Shown here in pieces: positions 14,579 through 23,468 of a DNA stretch of 64,000 bases (the first letter of the stretch is position 1; the number at the start of each line of letters is the position of its first letter). The notes below the pieces were generated by a model. That model worked only from the letters and a program-made list of their open reading frames with translations. It was not told the DNA's origin and searched no databases. Origin of the DNA: an uncultured Clostridia bacterium (GTDB taxonomy: Bacteria > Bacillota > Clostridia > TANB77 > CAG-508); contig CAKOYQ010000006.1 in assembly GCA_934130935.1 (NCBI GenBank), positions 13,007 to 77,006 on the forward strand, given 5' to 3'. The translations under genes were made by a program, and so were the position numbers.

Positions 14579-15523
14579 ATGCAAAAAAAGATAAGTGAAT
14601 TTTTTAAATTTAATAAGAACTATAAAAAAAAGCAGATTATTGTATTGGCATTTATTACACTTAGTCTATTATCAATTATAATTGTTTTTGGTAGATATGT
14701 AACAAATACTATAAATAATTTTTTTGTAAGAAGTAGAGAATTTTATTTTTATAGTGATAAACTTTCTGAGGATAATTCTGTGTATCAAGTTGACAACTGG
14801 TCTGGTGTAGATGATTATGTAATTACAATAAATATGAATAGTAATAATAATAATATTGAAGCAGCAACATATGACATTGGATATAATATTTCATATACAT
14901 GTAGTGATAATGCAATTTGTCAGTTAAGTAAAACTTCTGGAACAATACTTGCTAATACAAATTCTGACTATTTTAATTTAACAATAACTCCTAATACACA
15001 ATTATCTACAGGAGATAAAGTAGTTATAGAAGTAGAAGTAAATTCTACAGCCCCATATAAAAAGACATTAAAAGGAAAGTTTACTCTTGTTGTTGGAAAA
15101 GAAAGACTTTCTTATCAAATTACTGATGATGAGCAAAGCCCATATATGATATTAAGAATGACAAACACATTATCATATTACACTGTAAAAGAGGCATTTG
15201 GATCTTTTACAGTTGGGCAAAAGATAGATATAGAAACTTATTTAAGTTTAACAGAAGATGAAAAAAAGAAATGTTATTCAGCAATAGTTAAAATTGGGTT
15301 TGATCCAAATAAGATTTTATTTGATGTAACAAATAGTGCTTATTCAGATTCAACAAATATGACCAATGTTTTGATAAACGGAAAGAGCTATATAAGTGGA
15401 TTTACAATTCCTATTGATGCAATTTCGAGTAGGGAAATACGATTTTATAAAGTTGATGTAAGCCAAAATTATACTTATCCAAATAACAATGGAAATTCAA
15501 TAGTAGCTATTACGAGTGAATAA
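14579..15523 (+). CDS. Exported surface protein with a signal-anchor, unknown family
   Basis: This 314-aa protein starts with a basic cytoplasmic stretch, one membrane segment (residues 19-40) and then the REFYFYSDKL motif, which marks the start of the mature domain in related clostridial matrix-locus proteins as I know them. Two beta-rich regions follow: about residues 65-170, containing VIEVEVNSTAPYKKTLKGKF in parts, and about 175-310. Asn-rich stretches (NSNNNN) suit a surface protein. GGAGCG lies before the ATG. Export through the SipW route is inferred from context. Confidence 0.6.
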   Translation: MQKKISEFFKFNKNYKKKQIIVLAFITLSLLSIIIVFGRYVTNTINNFFVRSREFYFYSDKLSEDNSVYQVDNWSGVDDYVITINMNSNNNNIEAATYDIGYNISYTCSDNAICQLSKTSGTILANTNSDYFNLTITPNTQLSTGDKVVIEVEVNSTAPYKKTLKGKFTLVVGKERLSYQITDDEQSPYMILRMTNTLSYYTVKEAFGSFTVGQKIDIETYLSLTEDEKKKCYSAIVKIGFDPNKILFDVTNSAYSDSTNMTNVLINGKSYISGFTIPIDAISSREIRFYKVDVSQNYTYPNNNGNSIVAITSE

Positions 15524-15555
15524 GGGTGTTTTTTACAGAAAGGACTAATGTAAAG

Positions 15556-16554
15556 ATGACAATTAATATAATGAGTGAATATATAGAACTAACCAAAAAA
15601 CAAATTACAGCATATTTAAGATTGGTATTTGAAGACAATTATTCTAAAAAATATAATGATTTATATTCAGAAACATATATAAATTCCAGATATTATAATT
15701 TTTATAATAATAATGATACAACAATTAGAAGAACTATATTAGAAGAATTGAAAAAAACGCAGGAATATGCAATTTCAAGCAATTTTCAAGATAAAGAGTT
15801 GATTGAACAGATATATGTGTTTTTCTGTTATGTGTTATATTTTGATAAAGTTGTATATTACAAAGATTTGAGAAGTAAAATATCCCAAATAGCAAGATTA
15901 AGAAGGAAAATTTTAAATAAAGAAATATGGGAGTTTGAAGAGGAATTATATAAAGAAATAGTTGGATTAAATGAAGAAAAGGAGAGATTATTAACAAGAT
16001 TTGAAACTGATAAGTTTTTTTTAAAGATAACCAATTATAAAGATAAACAAAATGTATATAGAGTAAATGTCAAACATCAACTAAAATTTCCAATGGAATA
16101 TAGTGAAATGGCAATAAACAAAGTGTTTAATATGGGAATAACAAATGAAGATAAGTTGACTATAGAATATTATTTGATTGTTGTTCAAATTATAAGAGAT
16201 ATTGTTAAACAAAATTTTAAAAAACAGTATGTGGTGGAGTTTGCAGAAACTTTGCTAAAAAAGCCTAAAAAGATAAAAGGATTATTAAATAGTATAGATA
16301 ATGTGGCTGTTCAAGACAAAATAAGTTTAAAGATAAGGCATGAACATTTTATAGAAAACAAAGAAAAAGTATATGAACTTATGAGAGAAGGATATAGATT
16401 TTCTATTATATTAGATAATTCGTTTGAAGTAAATTATAAAAATATGGAAAATTTAAAAATGTTTAAATTTGTAATACTTAATAAAGATGCAAAACAATAT
16501 AAAGAAATAATGGAGTTTAATGATGAAGTAAGAAACAATATAATAGAAATATAA
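15556..16554 (+). CDS. Unrecognised cytoplasmic protein of the SipW-McrB locus
   Basis: I take the ATG at 15556, with AAAGGA upstream, giving 332 aa. A GTG at 15526 is possible but has no ribosome site. The protein has no signal or membrane segment and is helical and highly charged. A central part (residues 120-160) is probably coiled coil, KEIVGLNEEKERLL. The last 80 residues alternate short strands and helices (ISLKIRHEHF, FSIILDNSF, FKFVILNKD). It sits directly before the McrB-like ATPase and the DUF2357-like gene with short gaps, so it is probably their partner. I do not recognise the family. Confidence 0.6.
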   Translation: MTINIMSEYIELTKKQITAYLRLVFEDNYSKKYNDLYSETYINSRYYNFYNNNDTTIRRTILEELKKTQEYAISSNFQDKELIEQIYVFFCYVLYFDKVVYYKDLRSKISQIARLRRKILNKEIWEFEEELYKEIVGLNEEKERLLTRFETDKFFLKITNYKDKQNVYRVNVKHQLKFPMEYSEMAINKVFNMGITNEDKLTIEYYLIVVQIIRDIVKQNFKKQYVVEFAETLLKKPKKIKGLLNSIDNVAVQDKISLKIRHEHFIENKEKVYELMREGYRFSIILDNSFEVNYKNMENLKMFKFVILNKDAKQYKEIMEFNDEVRNNIIEI

Positions 16555-16587
16555 AATGTAAAATGGTGGAAAAGGAATAAGATAAAT

Positions 16588-18111
16588 ATGGAAACATTTT
16601 CAAAATTTTTATACGAATTTTTAAAACAGTTTTTTTCAGGTGCTATAACTGTAATAAGAGCTATTGGCACTGGTTTGCAACAAACGTTTGATATGAAATC
16701 GTATCAAGATATATTAAATACATATAAAAATGATTTTTCAGTTCCAGAATGGGCATTAGTAGTAATTTCAATTTTATGTATAGTAATATTTGTAGGGTTG
16801 ATAATTGCATTACTGTATTTATTATCTAGGAAATATGTAAAATTTAGAAGAAAAGCAATTAATCAAGATGAATTATTAGAAGAAGTGGCATCATTAAATA
16901 AACAAGTTCAAACATTAATGAAAGAAAAAGAAAATATTATGGCAATGAAGGTTTCTCAATTAGGTTTAAAACCTGATGAATCATCTGAAATAGAATCACA
17001 AGAGCAAGAAGGAGAAAATGTAGATAATCCTGATATAAGATTTTCAAAATTACATGAGATTGATTTAAAATTTGCTGATTATCAACAAGTAGATTATGGC
17101 AATTCATTTACATTGCCTGAATTATGTGCAAATTTTAGAAATTTTGCAGCATCAAAATTAAGATTATTCTATAAACCAGAGATGGTAAGAATATTTATTT
17201 CTGGTCTTGCATCTACAAAATTGATAATTTTGCAAGGTATTTCTGGAACAGGTAAAACATCTCTTGCATATGCTTGGGGAAAATTTATGAGACATGATTC
17301 ATGTATTGCATCTGTACAGCCTTCTTGGAGAGATAGAACAGACATGTTTGGATATTTTAATGAGTTTACTAAAAAGTTCAATGAGACAGAAATGTTAAAA
17401 GAAATGTATATTGCAGATTATGTTGATGAAGTTTATACAGTAATTTTGGATGAGATGAATTTATCGCGTGTTGAGTATTATTTTGCAGAAATGCTTTCTA
17501 TTTTGGAGATGCCAAATAGAGAGGAATGGATTATAGAGTTGGTTCCAAATAGTTGGAAAACAGACCCTAAATATATAACTGGTGGAAAAATAAAGGTACC
17601 ATCAAATATGTGGTATATAGGAACAATTAATAATGATGATTCAACATTTGCAGTAACAGATAAGGTATATGATAGAGCTATGCCAATAGATATAAATGAT
17701 AAAAGTGTGCCATTTGAACCAATAGATACAGAGGCAGAAGGAATTAATTTTACATATTTAGATAATTTGTTTAAAACAGCAATACAAGAAAATCCAATAT
17801 CACAAGATACATTAGATAAGATTGAACAAATGGATAATTATGTAATACAACATTTCCGTATTGCTTTTGGTAACCGTATTGTAGCACATATGAAAAAATT
17901 TGTACCTGTATATGTAGCTTGCGGTGGAGACGAAATTAGTGGAGTTGATTATTTTATTGCTAAAAAGATATTAAGAAAATTTGAACAATTAAATATGTCA
18001 TATATTAGAGATGAAATAGACCCTTATATTCAATTTTTAAATACAACATTTGGAAAAAATAAGATGAATGAATGTATAGAATATCTATTAAGATTGAAAA
18101 AGATGTCATAA
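16588..18111 (+). CDS. Membrane-anchored McrB-like AAA+ ATPase
   Basis: This 507-aa protein has an N-terminal hydrophobic helix (residues 55-80), a coiled linker (about 90-125) and an acidic hinge. An AAA+ domain resembling McrB and related 5-methylcytosine restriction NTPases follows. Walker A is GISGTGKTS (about 216-224) and Walker B is VILDEMNLSR (about 284-293). The sensor region is GTINNDDSTF and the Arg-finger region is TDKVYDRAMPI. The domain faces the cytoplasm if the helix is a membrane anchor. McrB itself is soluble and carries a DNA-reading N-domain, absent here. The next gene encodes a DUF2357-like partner, as in McrB/DUF2357 pairs. The role in surface export is inferred from the operon. 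Confidence 0.8.
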   Translation: METFSKFLYEFLKQFFSGAITVIRAIGTGLQQTFDMKSYQDILNTYKNDFSVPEWALVVISILCIVIFVGLIIALLYLLSRKYVKFRRKAINQDELLEEVASLNKQVQTLMKEKENIMAMKVSQLGLKPDESSEIESQEQEGENVDNPDIRFSKLHEIDLKFADYQQVDYGNSFTLPELCANFRNFAASKLRLFYKPEMVRIFISGLASTKLIILQGISGTGKTSLAYAWGKFMRHDSCIASVQPSWRDRTDMFGYFNEFTKKFNETEMLKEMYIADYVDEVYTVILDEMNLSRVEYYFAEMLSILEMPNREEWIIELVPNSWKTDPKYITGGKIKVPSNMWYIGTINNDDSTFAVTDKVYDRAMPIDINDKSVPFEPIDTEAEGINFTYLDNLFKTAIQENPISQDTLDKIEQMDNYVIQHFRIAFGNRIVAHMKKFVPVYVACGGDEISGVDYFIAKKILRKFEQLNMSYIRDEIDPYIQFLNTTFGKNKMNECIEYLLRLKKMS

Positions 18112-18135
18112 CATAAAGAAGGGGGAGAATATCAG

Positions 18136-19272
18136 TTGGATAGCTTAGATGTAATAGAACTGTATGAGGATTCAAATAAAGATAAAGTTAAAAAATTTAT
18201 AGATTCTGCAGAATCTAGTTTAAAGGTGCAATCAGAAAAAAAATATGTAACAAGAGATGTTGAATGGATGAATTTGATAGAAGAGGCTATTCCACATTTA
18301 GATCATGTGTTTAGAACACCAAATCGTTTTATTCAAAATGAAGAAGAAATTGTAAAAATTGAGCAGGCAAGGAAAGTGTCTGTTGAGACGATAAAGCATT
18401 TATCAAAAAATACAAATTTTATACAAACAGTAGATGAAAATGGAGATGTTATACCATCAAAATTACTTAATGTAAGAAAAGAAGAAACTTATAATACATA
18501 CGAAAATCGTTTGGCTTATACTTTAATACAAAACATTAAGTTTTTTATTAATAAAAGAAAAAAGTCATTAGAAGAATCATTAGGCATGGGAAAAGATGAT
18601 GAAAATAAGGATAATAAACAATTAGAGTATAATGCAAAATCAAAATTGAATGATGAGGATGTAGACATAAATGTTTCAATAAGTTCAAAATTAGATTCTC
18701 AAGGGAAAAATTCACAAGAGAAAAACAAAAATATGATAGAAAGAATTGAAGAAATAGAAAGAAAAATTACAGATATAGAGTCTAATGATGTTTATAAAAT
18801 TCTTGATAAATTGCATGTTATACCAGTTAAAGACCCGATTAAGAAAACAAATATGATACTAAAAAATGTTCATTTTCAATATATTATGAAATTATGGGAA
18901 TTTATGAAAGATAATTTTGATACACAGACAAATGCTACAGAAGAAAATAAGGATTATATGGATAATGGACAATTAAAAAAAATGATGGATGAGGCATTTT
19001 TGCTACAGTATTTGGTAATGAAAACATTAGATGAAGATGAGACAGAAAAACAAGATACTCAAAAACAAGTAAAAGCAATGGTAATTGAGCAAATGCTAGA
19101 TAAAATGCTTGATCTTGATGAAGAAATAACAGAAGAACAATTACAACAAATGGTTGCAGAAAAATATGAAGTTATAAAATATAAAAAGATGGCAGTATTA
19201 CAAGATATACAAAAAATATTTAAGAAAAATATTGAATTATATGAAGAAAAAGTTGAAATGAAAGGTTTGTAA
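18136..19272 (+). CDS. DUF2357-like partner of the McrB-like ATPase
   Basis: The gene starts at TTG with GGGGGAG upstream and encodes 378 aa. Its first 140 residues match the DUF2357 style: RTPNRFIQNEEEIV (about 61-74), IPSKLLNVRKEETYN and YENRLAYTLIQNI (about 122-134). An acidic, low-complexity and coiled region follows (about 145-230), then a helical C-terminal part. DUF2357 proteins usually work with McrB-like ATPases and often end in a PD-(D/E)XK nuclease. I see no such nuclease motif here. It ends four bases before the next SipW gene. The family call is moderate and the function is unknown. Confidence 0.65.
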   Translation: MDSLDVIELYEDSNKDKVKKFIDSAESSLKVQSEKKYVTRDVEWMNLIEEAIPHLDHVFRTPNRFIQNEEEIVKIEQARKVSVETIKHLSKNTNFIQTVDENGDVIPSKLLNVRKEETYNTYENRLAYTLIQNIKFFINKRKKSLEESLGMGKDDENKDNKQLEYNAKSKLNDEDVDINVSISSKLDSQGKNSQEKNKNMIERIEEIERKITDIESNDVYKILDKLHVIPVKDPIKKTNMILKNVHFQYIMKLWEFMKDNFDTQTNATEENKDYMDNGQLKKMMDEAFLLQYLVMKTLDEDETEKQDTQKQVKAMVIEQMLDKMLDLDEEITEEQLQQMVAEKYEVIKYKKMAVLQDIQKIFKKNIELYEEKVEMKGL

Positions 19273-19275
19273 AAA

Positions 19276-19860
19276 ATGAAAGAAAAAATACAAAAAATAA
19301 AAAATAATAAGATACTAAAGATAATTGGAAATATTATGTATGTAATTGTTTTTGTGCTTATTTTATTAATATTAATAATTGCACTTTTACAAAGGACAAG
19401 TAATAATGAAGTTACACTTGGAGGATATAGAATATTTGTTGTAGCAACAGGAAGTATGGTTCCAAAATATAATGTTGGAGATGTTTTAATTTCAAAAGAA
19501 ATACCACCAGAAGAGATTAAAGTTGGAGATGACATTGTATATACAGGAAAAGAAGGAAGCTTTAAGGATAAAGTTGTAACACATCAAGTTATATTTATTG
19601 AAAAAGATAACGAAAATTATAGAATAAAGACAAAAGGTATTGCAAATACAGGAGAAGATCCAGAAATAACTCAAGAACAGGTTATGGGAAAAATAATATA
19701 TAAATTTAAAATATTAACTTTTATGCAAAAATTAGTTGCAAATAATTATATTTTCTATTTTGTTGTATTTGTACCTATTGTTTTAATAACATATAGACAA
19801 ATTAGAAGAGCAACATTAAGTGTTGAAGATGAAGAAGAGGATGATAACAACAAAGAATAA
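19276..19860 (+). CDS. sipW: Signal peptidase I of the SipW type (second active copy)
   Basis: This 194-aa protein has a membrane helix at residues 15-38 and the motif VVATGSMVPKYNVGDV with nucleophile Ser60. VVTHQV carries the catalytic His103, and TKGIANTGED matches the box that follows in SipW. The second membrane helix is at about 155-175, and an acidic tail follows. It starts four bases after the DUF2357-like gene, so it lies in the same transcript. It is directly followed by a TasA-like gene, the arrangement seen for SipW and its substrate. Compared with the first copy, the loop between Ser and His is longer. Confidence 0.92.
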   Translation: MKEKIQKIKNNKILKIIGNIMYVIVFVLILLILIIALLQRTSNNEVTLGGYRIFVVATGSMVPKYNVGDVLISKEIPPEEIKVGDDIVYTGKEGSFKDKVVTHQVIFIEKDNENYRIKTKGIANTGEDPEITQEQVMGKIIYKFKILTFMQKLVANNYIFYFVVFVPIVLITYRQIRRATLSVEDEEEDDNNKE

Positions 19861-19879
19861 ATAAAGAAAGGAATGAATT

Positions 19880-20488
19880 ATGCATAAATTTATCAAAATT
19901 TTAAAAAAAGTAAAATTAAAAAACATGATAATTTTAATTTTGTTATTGATATTTAATACATATGCATGGTTCATATATGCAACAAGAGTTGCTACTGATA
20001 TAACTGCCCATGTTAGCTCATGGAATGTAGAATTTGTAGGAAGTGAAGGAGAAATTACTACCAATTTAGTTGTGACTATAGGACGAATTTATCCTGGTAT
20101 GGATAGGTTTGAAAAAATAGTAGAAGTACATAACAAAGGAGAAACAAAAGCAGTACTTGGATATGAAATAGAGGAATTTAAAATAATGGGAGAGACATTT
20201 ACTGTAGATGAAAAGAATGGCCCTACCACACAAGAGATACAGAATAAAATAAATACAGAATATCCATTTAAAATAAAAATAGAGAAAGATGATACTCAAC
20301 TTAGCGAAGGAATAGGAAATGGAAAATTTGTAATTAGTTTAGATTGGGATTTTGAAGCAGAAACTGAAAATGGAGATGAAATAGATACAGAATGGGGAAA
20401 TAAAGCATATGAATTCTATTCATTACACCCTGGAGAAAACAGTATAGAAATAAAAATGACACTTATGGCAACACAAAAAGCAGAATAA
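19880..20488 (+). CDS. TasA-like SipW-dependent exported protein
   Basis: This 202-aa protein has a SipW-type signal peptide: basic start, hydrophobic core LILLLIFNTYAWF, then YATRVATDITAHVSSWNVEF. The NTYAWF end is a hallmark of SipW substrates. The mature domain is beta-rich with YPGMDRFEKIVEVHNKGET, a phrase common in TasA/CalY fibre proteins (donor-acceptor strand region). AAAGGA lies before the ATG. It closes the first operon, and its 3' end forms a shared hairpin with the convergent gene. Confidence 0.78.
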   Translation: MHKFIKILKKVKLKNMIILILLLIFNTYAWFIYATRVATDITAHVSSWNVEFVGSEGEITTNLVVTIGRIYPGMDRFEKIVEVHNKGETKAVLGYEIEEFKIMGETFTVDEKNGPTTQEIQNKINTEYPFKIKIEKDDTQLSEGIGNGKFVISLDWDFEAETENGDEIDTEWGNKAYEFYSLHPGENSIEIKMTLMATQKAE

Positions 20489-20511
20489 AAATGAAAATCA
20501 TATTTATTCTG
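20481..20511. terminator. Hairpin shared by convergent gene ends
   Basis: CAGAATAAA and TTTATTCTG form a nine-bp stem made from the last codons of both convergent genes. Confidence 0.55.
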
Positions 20512-21118
20512 CAATTTGTGTAAATGAAATATTAGTATAAAGAAGGGCTGGAGTGTCTTGTTTTGTAGATTGAGTGTCTTCTTCGTTTGTCATGTTAGAT
20601 GTAGTTTCATCATCATTCCAAACAATATATACACGTATGGTTCTTTTTGTAAGATCATTATTTAATAAAACGATATCAGTTATTGGTTTATTAAATTCAT
20701 CAAATGTAATTTTGGAATTATCATCTATTGGTTGTTCTCCATCTGCTACAGAATAACCTGTTGCGACAATATCTTTTACTGAACTATTATCATCTGATTT
20801 AACTGTTATCTCATATTTAAAAGAAACATCAACATCTGAAAAATCAAAGTTTAAATCAAAATATCCTTCTGCTGTTGGTGCTATAATATCTGGAGATATA
20901 TGTTCATTTCCAGTAAATACAGGTATGATAACAGATGAAATATCAGAATTATTTTTTATAGATTTATTATTAACAGATATATTCCATTTAGCTATTGTTA
21001 TATCAGTTTTTCCAGTCGCGGATGTAAGATATTTTGCATAAATTTGTACAATAGAAAATATTAAAATGCAAATTAATATACCTATTAATAGTAATAAAAA
21101 TTTTTTGCTATTTTTCAT
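20504..21118 (-). CDS. TasA/camelysin-like exported protein on the opposite strand
   Basis: This 204-aa protein has a basic start, a signal core (residues 8-27) and the sequence VQIYAKYLTSATGKTD, then IAKWNISVNN, which is the classical beginning of SipW-dependent CalY/TasA proteins. The beta-rich mature domain has the phrase HISPDIIAPTAEGYFDLNFDFS in parts, parallel to VKPGNLAPGLMGTFKISINP of the gene at 12808, so the two are paralogues. GAGGTG precedes the ATG. It is the only gene in the locus read leftward and must have its own promoter, so it may be regulated separately. Confidence 0.75.
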   Translation of the reverse strand: MKNSKKFLLLLIGILICILIFSIVQIYAKYLTSATGKTDITIAKWNISVNNKSIKNNSDISSVIIPVFTGNEHISPDIIAPTAEGYFDLNFDFSDVDVSFKYEITVKSDDNSSVKDIVATGYSVADGEQPIDDNSKITFDEFNKPITDIVLLNNDLTKRTIRVYIVWNDDETTSNMTNEEDTQSTKQDTPALLYTNISFTQIAE

Positions 21119-21200
21119 AGGGACACCTCTTTTGTTTTTTTTATTGTAACATAGATGATTTTAGAATGCAAGAGAATAATGTAGAAAGGGGCATTTTAGA

Positions 21201-21911
21201 TTGAAGGGAAAAGGAAAAGAAAAAGTTATATTGAATTCAGAAAAAATACGAGATAGGGAAAGAAAGATAAGTGCTATAAAATTAGGACTAGTAATTATGA
21301 CATTATTTTTAATAATTATTTATTTTCTTTTAGTAGCTTTTTATGAAGGAGGAAGTTTTACAGTATCACTTGATCCTGCTTTTGCACAAAAAAGTGGACT
21401 TGTTATGTTTGAAAGTCAAGATGGAGAAGATAAGCGTATACTAAAAGCAAAAACTGCAGATTTTATAGATAATATTTCTGTAAAATGGTTGCCTAAAGAT
21501 ATAAATAATCAAGGAGATGGTAGCCATAATGGAGAAAATTATTTTGCATATAGTTTTTATGTGAAAAATAAGGGAAGTGAAGTTATTAATTATTGGTATG
21601 AAATAATTATTGATGATGTAATAAGAAATGCAGATGAAGCAATAAGAGTAATGGTGTATAGAAATGATGATATGAAATTATATGCAAAAGCAAATAAAAA
21701 AACAGGAGAAGCAGAAGAAGGAACAACAGTATTTTACTCTGATAAAGAGGTTGCAGTAGAACAAAGAAAGGGATTTAGTCCTGGAGATGTTGATAAATTT
21801 ACAGTTGTGGTTTTTGTAGAAGGAGATGACCCTGATTGTTTAGATGAAATTATTGGTGGAGAAATGAAAATGCATATGGAAATTACAGAAGAACATATAA
21901 AACAAGGATAA
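21201..21911 (+). CDS. Membrane-anchored exported protein of the TasA-like locus
   Basis: I take the TTG at 21201, which follows AAAGGGG by nine bases, giving 236 aa. A Lys/Glu-rich cytoplasmic start leads to one membrane helix (about residues 29-50), then a beta-rich exterior domain with FAYSFYVKNKGSEVINYWYEI in parts. Near the C-terminus, FVEGDDPDCLDEIIGGEMKMHMEI matches WVEGQDVDCENTASGSDITFRLEL of the next gene, so the two share a fold and probably a partner surface. The short gap and own start suggest that it is transcribed just before the major TasA-like gene. Confidence 0.65.
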   Translation: MKGKGKEKVILNSEKIRDRERKISAIKLGLVIMTLFLIIIYFLLVAFYEGGSFTVSLDPAFAQKSGLVMFESQDGEDKRILKAKTADFIDNISVKWLPKDINNQGDGSHNGENYFAYSFYVKNKGSEVINYWYEIIIDDVIRNADEAIRVMVYRNDDMKLYAKANKKTGEAEEGTTVFYSDKEVAVEQRKGFSPGDVDKFTVVVFVEGDDPDCLDEIIGGEMKMHMEITEEHIKQG

Positions 21912-21936
21912 CAAACAAAAAACAACCAATATTACA

Positions 21937-21988
21937 AAAATATTACAAAAATATTACAGAAAAAAACAAAAATTACATTTATATTACT
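21937..21988. repeat. Iteron-like AATATTAC repeats upstream of a TasA-like gene
   Basis: CCAATATTACAAAAATATTACAAAAATATTACAG contains three copies of AATATTACA at 11-bp spacing, followed by ATTACATTTATATTAC. They end about 15 bases before the promoter, in phase with the helix, as binding sites of a regulator might be. Confidence 0.55.
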
Positions 21989-22001
21989 TTTGCAACATTA
22001 G

Positions 22002-22030
22002 TTGACATGAAAATATCAATATGGTATTCT
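22002..22030 (+). promoter_or_regulatory. Strong promoter of the major TasA-like gene
   Basis: TTGACA (22002-22007), 17 bp, TATTCT (22025-22030), about 60 bases before the ATG. Confidence 0.75.
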
Positions 22031-22089
22031 TATTATAGTAAAAATAAAAAGAAAATATAAATTTTTTATAGGAAAAAAGGAGAAAAAAC

Positions 22090-23112
22090 ATGAGTAAAAA
22101 AAGAGAAAACAAAAGAAAAGTTGATTTAAAATCTGCAATACTATTACTATTATTATTAGCAATATTATTAACAGCATCAACATATGCATGGTTTACAGCA
22201 AATAAAACTGTAACAGTTGATGATATCGATGTACGTATTGAGGCACAAAATGGTTTACAAATTTCTGCAAATGGTGTTGACTGGAAATCTATTGTAACTG
22301 TAAATGACCTTCTTAATGCTGCATATACAGATAACACAAACCAAATACCATCAGTTATAGAACCAGTATCTACAATAGGTGATGTAACAAATGGAAAAAT
22401 GGCAATGTATTATGGTCAAGTTGATCCAGTAGATGGTGTGTATTCATTAACAGCAACAAAAGAAGAAACAGAAGCTGCAGGAACAACAGGAAAATATGTA
22501 GCATTTGATATTTTCTTGAAAGTTAATCAAAATGAGGATAATGTTATATTAGGAGCAAATTCAACAGTTTTATTTAATGGGGCTGAAGCAGCTACAAATA
22601 AAGGATTACAAAATGCGGCACGTGTTGCACTATTATTCCAAGGTAATTCAGAAGCAACAGCAGATGTTAGTGAATTTATTGCTCAAAATGGTGCTTTACC
22701 ATTTACACAAGAAAACCAAACAACAACATATGTATGGGAACCAAATAGTGATGTACATACAGCAGCAGGTGTAAAGGCAGCATATGATACTTATCGTATA
22801 ACTACTACTGAAAAAGATGCAAATCCAATAGCTTATTTTGGAATTAAACAAGATATAACAACACCTGTAAAATTGATGGATACATATGGTACTGATACAA
22901 CAAACTTTACTTCAATGACAAATAATAATTTATATACTACATTATCTGCAATGACAGATAAACAAAATGCATTTTCTCTATCAAAAGGAGTTACAAAAGT
23001 TAGAGTTTATATGTGGGTAGAAGGACAAGATGTTGACTGTGAGAACACAGCATCAGGATCTGATATTACATTTAGACTAGAACTTAAAGTTCCAGATGAT
23101 AGTAATCCATAA
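22090..23112 (+). CDS. TasA-like major exported protein with SipW-type signal
   Basis: This 340-aa protein begins with a Lys-rich stretch and the signal LLLLLLAILLTASTYAWFTA, a very clear SipW-dependent signal peptide. The mature protein starts NKTVTVDDIDVRIEAQNGLQIS, which fits TasA-like matrix fibre proteins, and is acidic and Thr/Asn-rich with few Lys. Near the end VRVYMWVEGQDVDCENTASG parallels the preceding protein. It has its own strong promoter, an AT-rich repeat block upstream, AAAAAGGAG before the ATG and a strong terminator, so it is probably the abundant structural subunit. Confidence 0.82.
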   Translation: MSKKRENKRKVDLKSAILLLLLLAILLTASTYAWFTANKTVTVDDIDVRIEAQNGLQISANGVDWKSIVTVNDLLNAAYTDNTNQIPSVIEPVSTIGDVTNGKMAMYYGQVDPVDGVYSLTATKEETEAAGTTGKYVAFDIFLKVNQNEDNVILGANSTVLFNGAEAATNKGLQNAARVALLFQGNSEATADVSEFIAQNGALPFTQENQTTTYVWEPNSDVHTAAGVKAAYDTYRITTTEKDANPIAYFGIKQDITTPVKLMDTYGTDTTNFTSMTNNNLYTTLSAMTDKQNAFSLSKGVTKVRVYMWVEGQDVDCENTASGSDITFRLELKVPDDSNP

Positions 23113-23136
23113 TGAATTTACAAATTAAGAATGAAA

Positions 23137-23163
23137 AATAGCAAGTTACTCTTGCTATTTTTT
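23137..23163 (+). terminator. Terminator of the TasA-like gene
   Basis: AATAGCAAG / CTTGCTATT stem, five-base loop, then a T run. Confidence 0.9.
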
Positions 23164-23176
23164 GTTAATGCTTTCT

Positions 23177-23359
23177 AAGCTCCTTAAAATATAAGATTTG
23201 CATGAAATGACGAATGTGCATGAAGAAATTTTAGAAATTCTTTGCAATTTTATGGAAAGAGTTCACGAGAGTGGAAGGGTGCCATAAAATGAATTAGAAT
23301 TTCTTAAATTTCGTAATAAACCGAGGAATGTAATAAAAATCTTATATTTTAAGGAGCTT
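23177..23359. mobile_element. MITE-like element, 183 bp, perfect 23-bp terminal inverted repeats
   Basis: The ends (AAGCTCCTTAAAATATAAG..., 23177-23199, and its complement at 23337-23359) match perfectly. The interior contains GTTCACGAGAGTGGAAGG and ATTTCTTAAATTTCG blocks that recur, inverted, in the elements at 38592, 50877 and 63079. It has no coding capacity. Confidence 0.85.
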
Positions 23360-23402
23360 AAGAAAAATTAACAAAATAATCTGTGTAACTTGGAAAAATT
23401 CA

Positions 23403-23431
23403 TAGACTTTTTTGTACATTTATGTTATTAT
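23403..23431 (+). promoter_or_regulatory. Promoter before the coiled-coil and giant surface protein genes
   Basis: TAGACT (23403-23408), 17 bp, TATTAT (23426-23431). It starts the second transcript of the locus. Confidence 0.55.
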
Positions 23432-23468
23432 AAAATTGCAAGATTTATGGCGAAAGGACAAATGAAAG

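Noticed and set aside
15526..15555. GTG start for the gene before the McrB-like ATPase
   Set aside because: No ribosome site precedes it, while AAAGGA lies before the later ATG.
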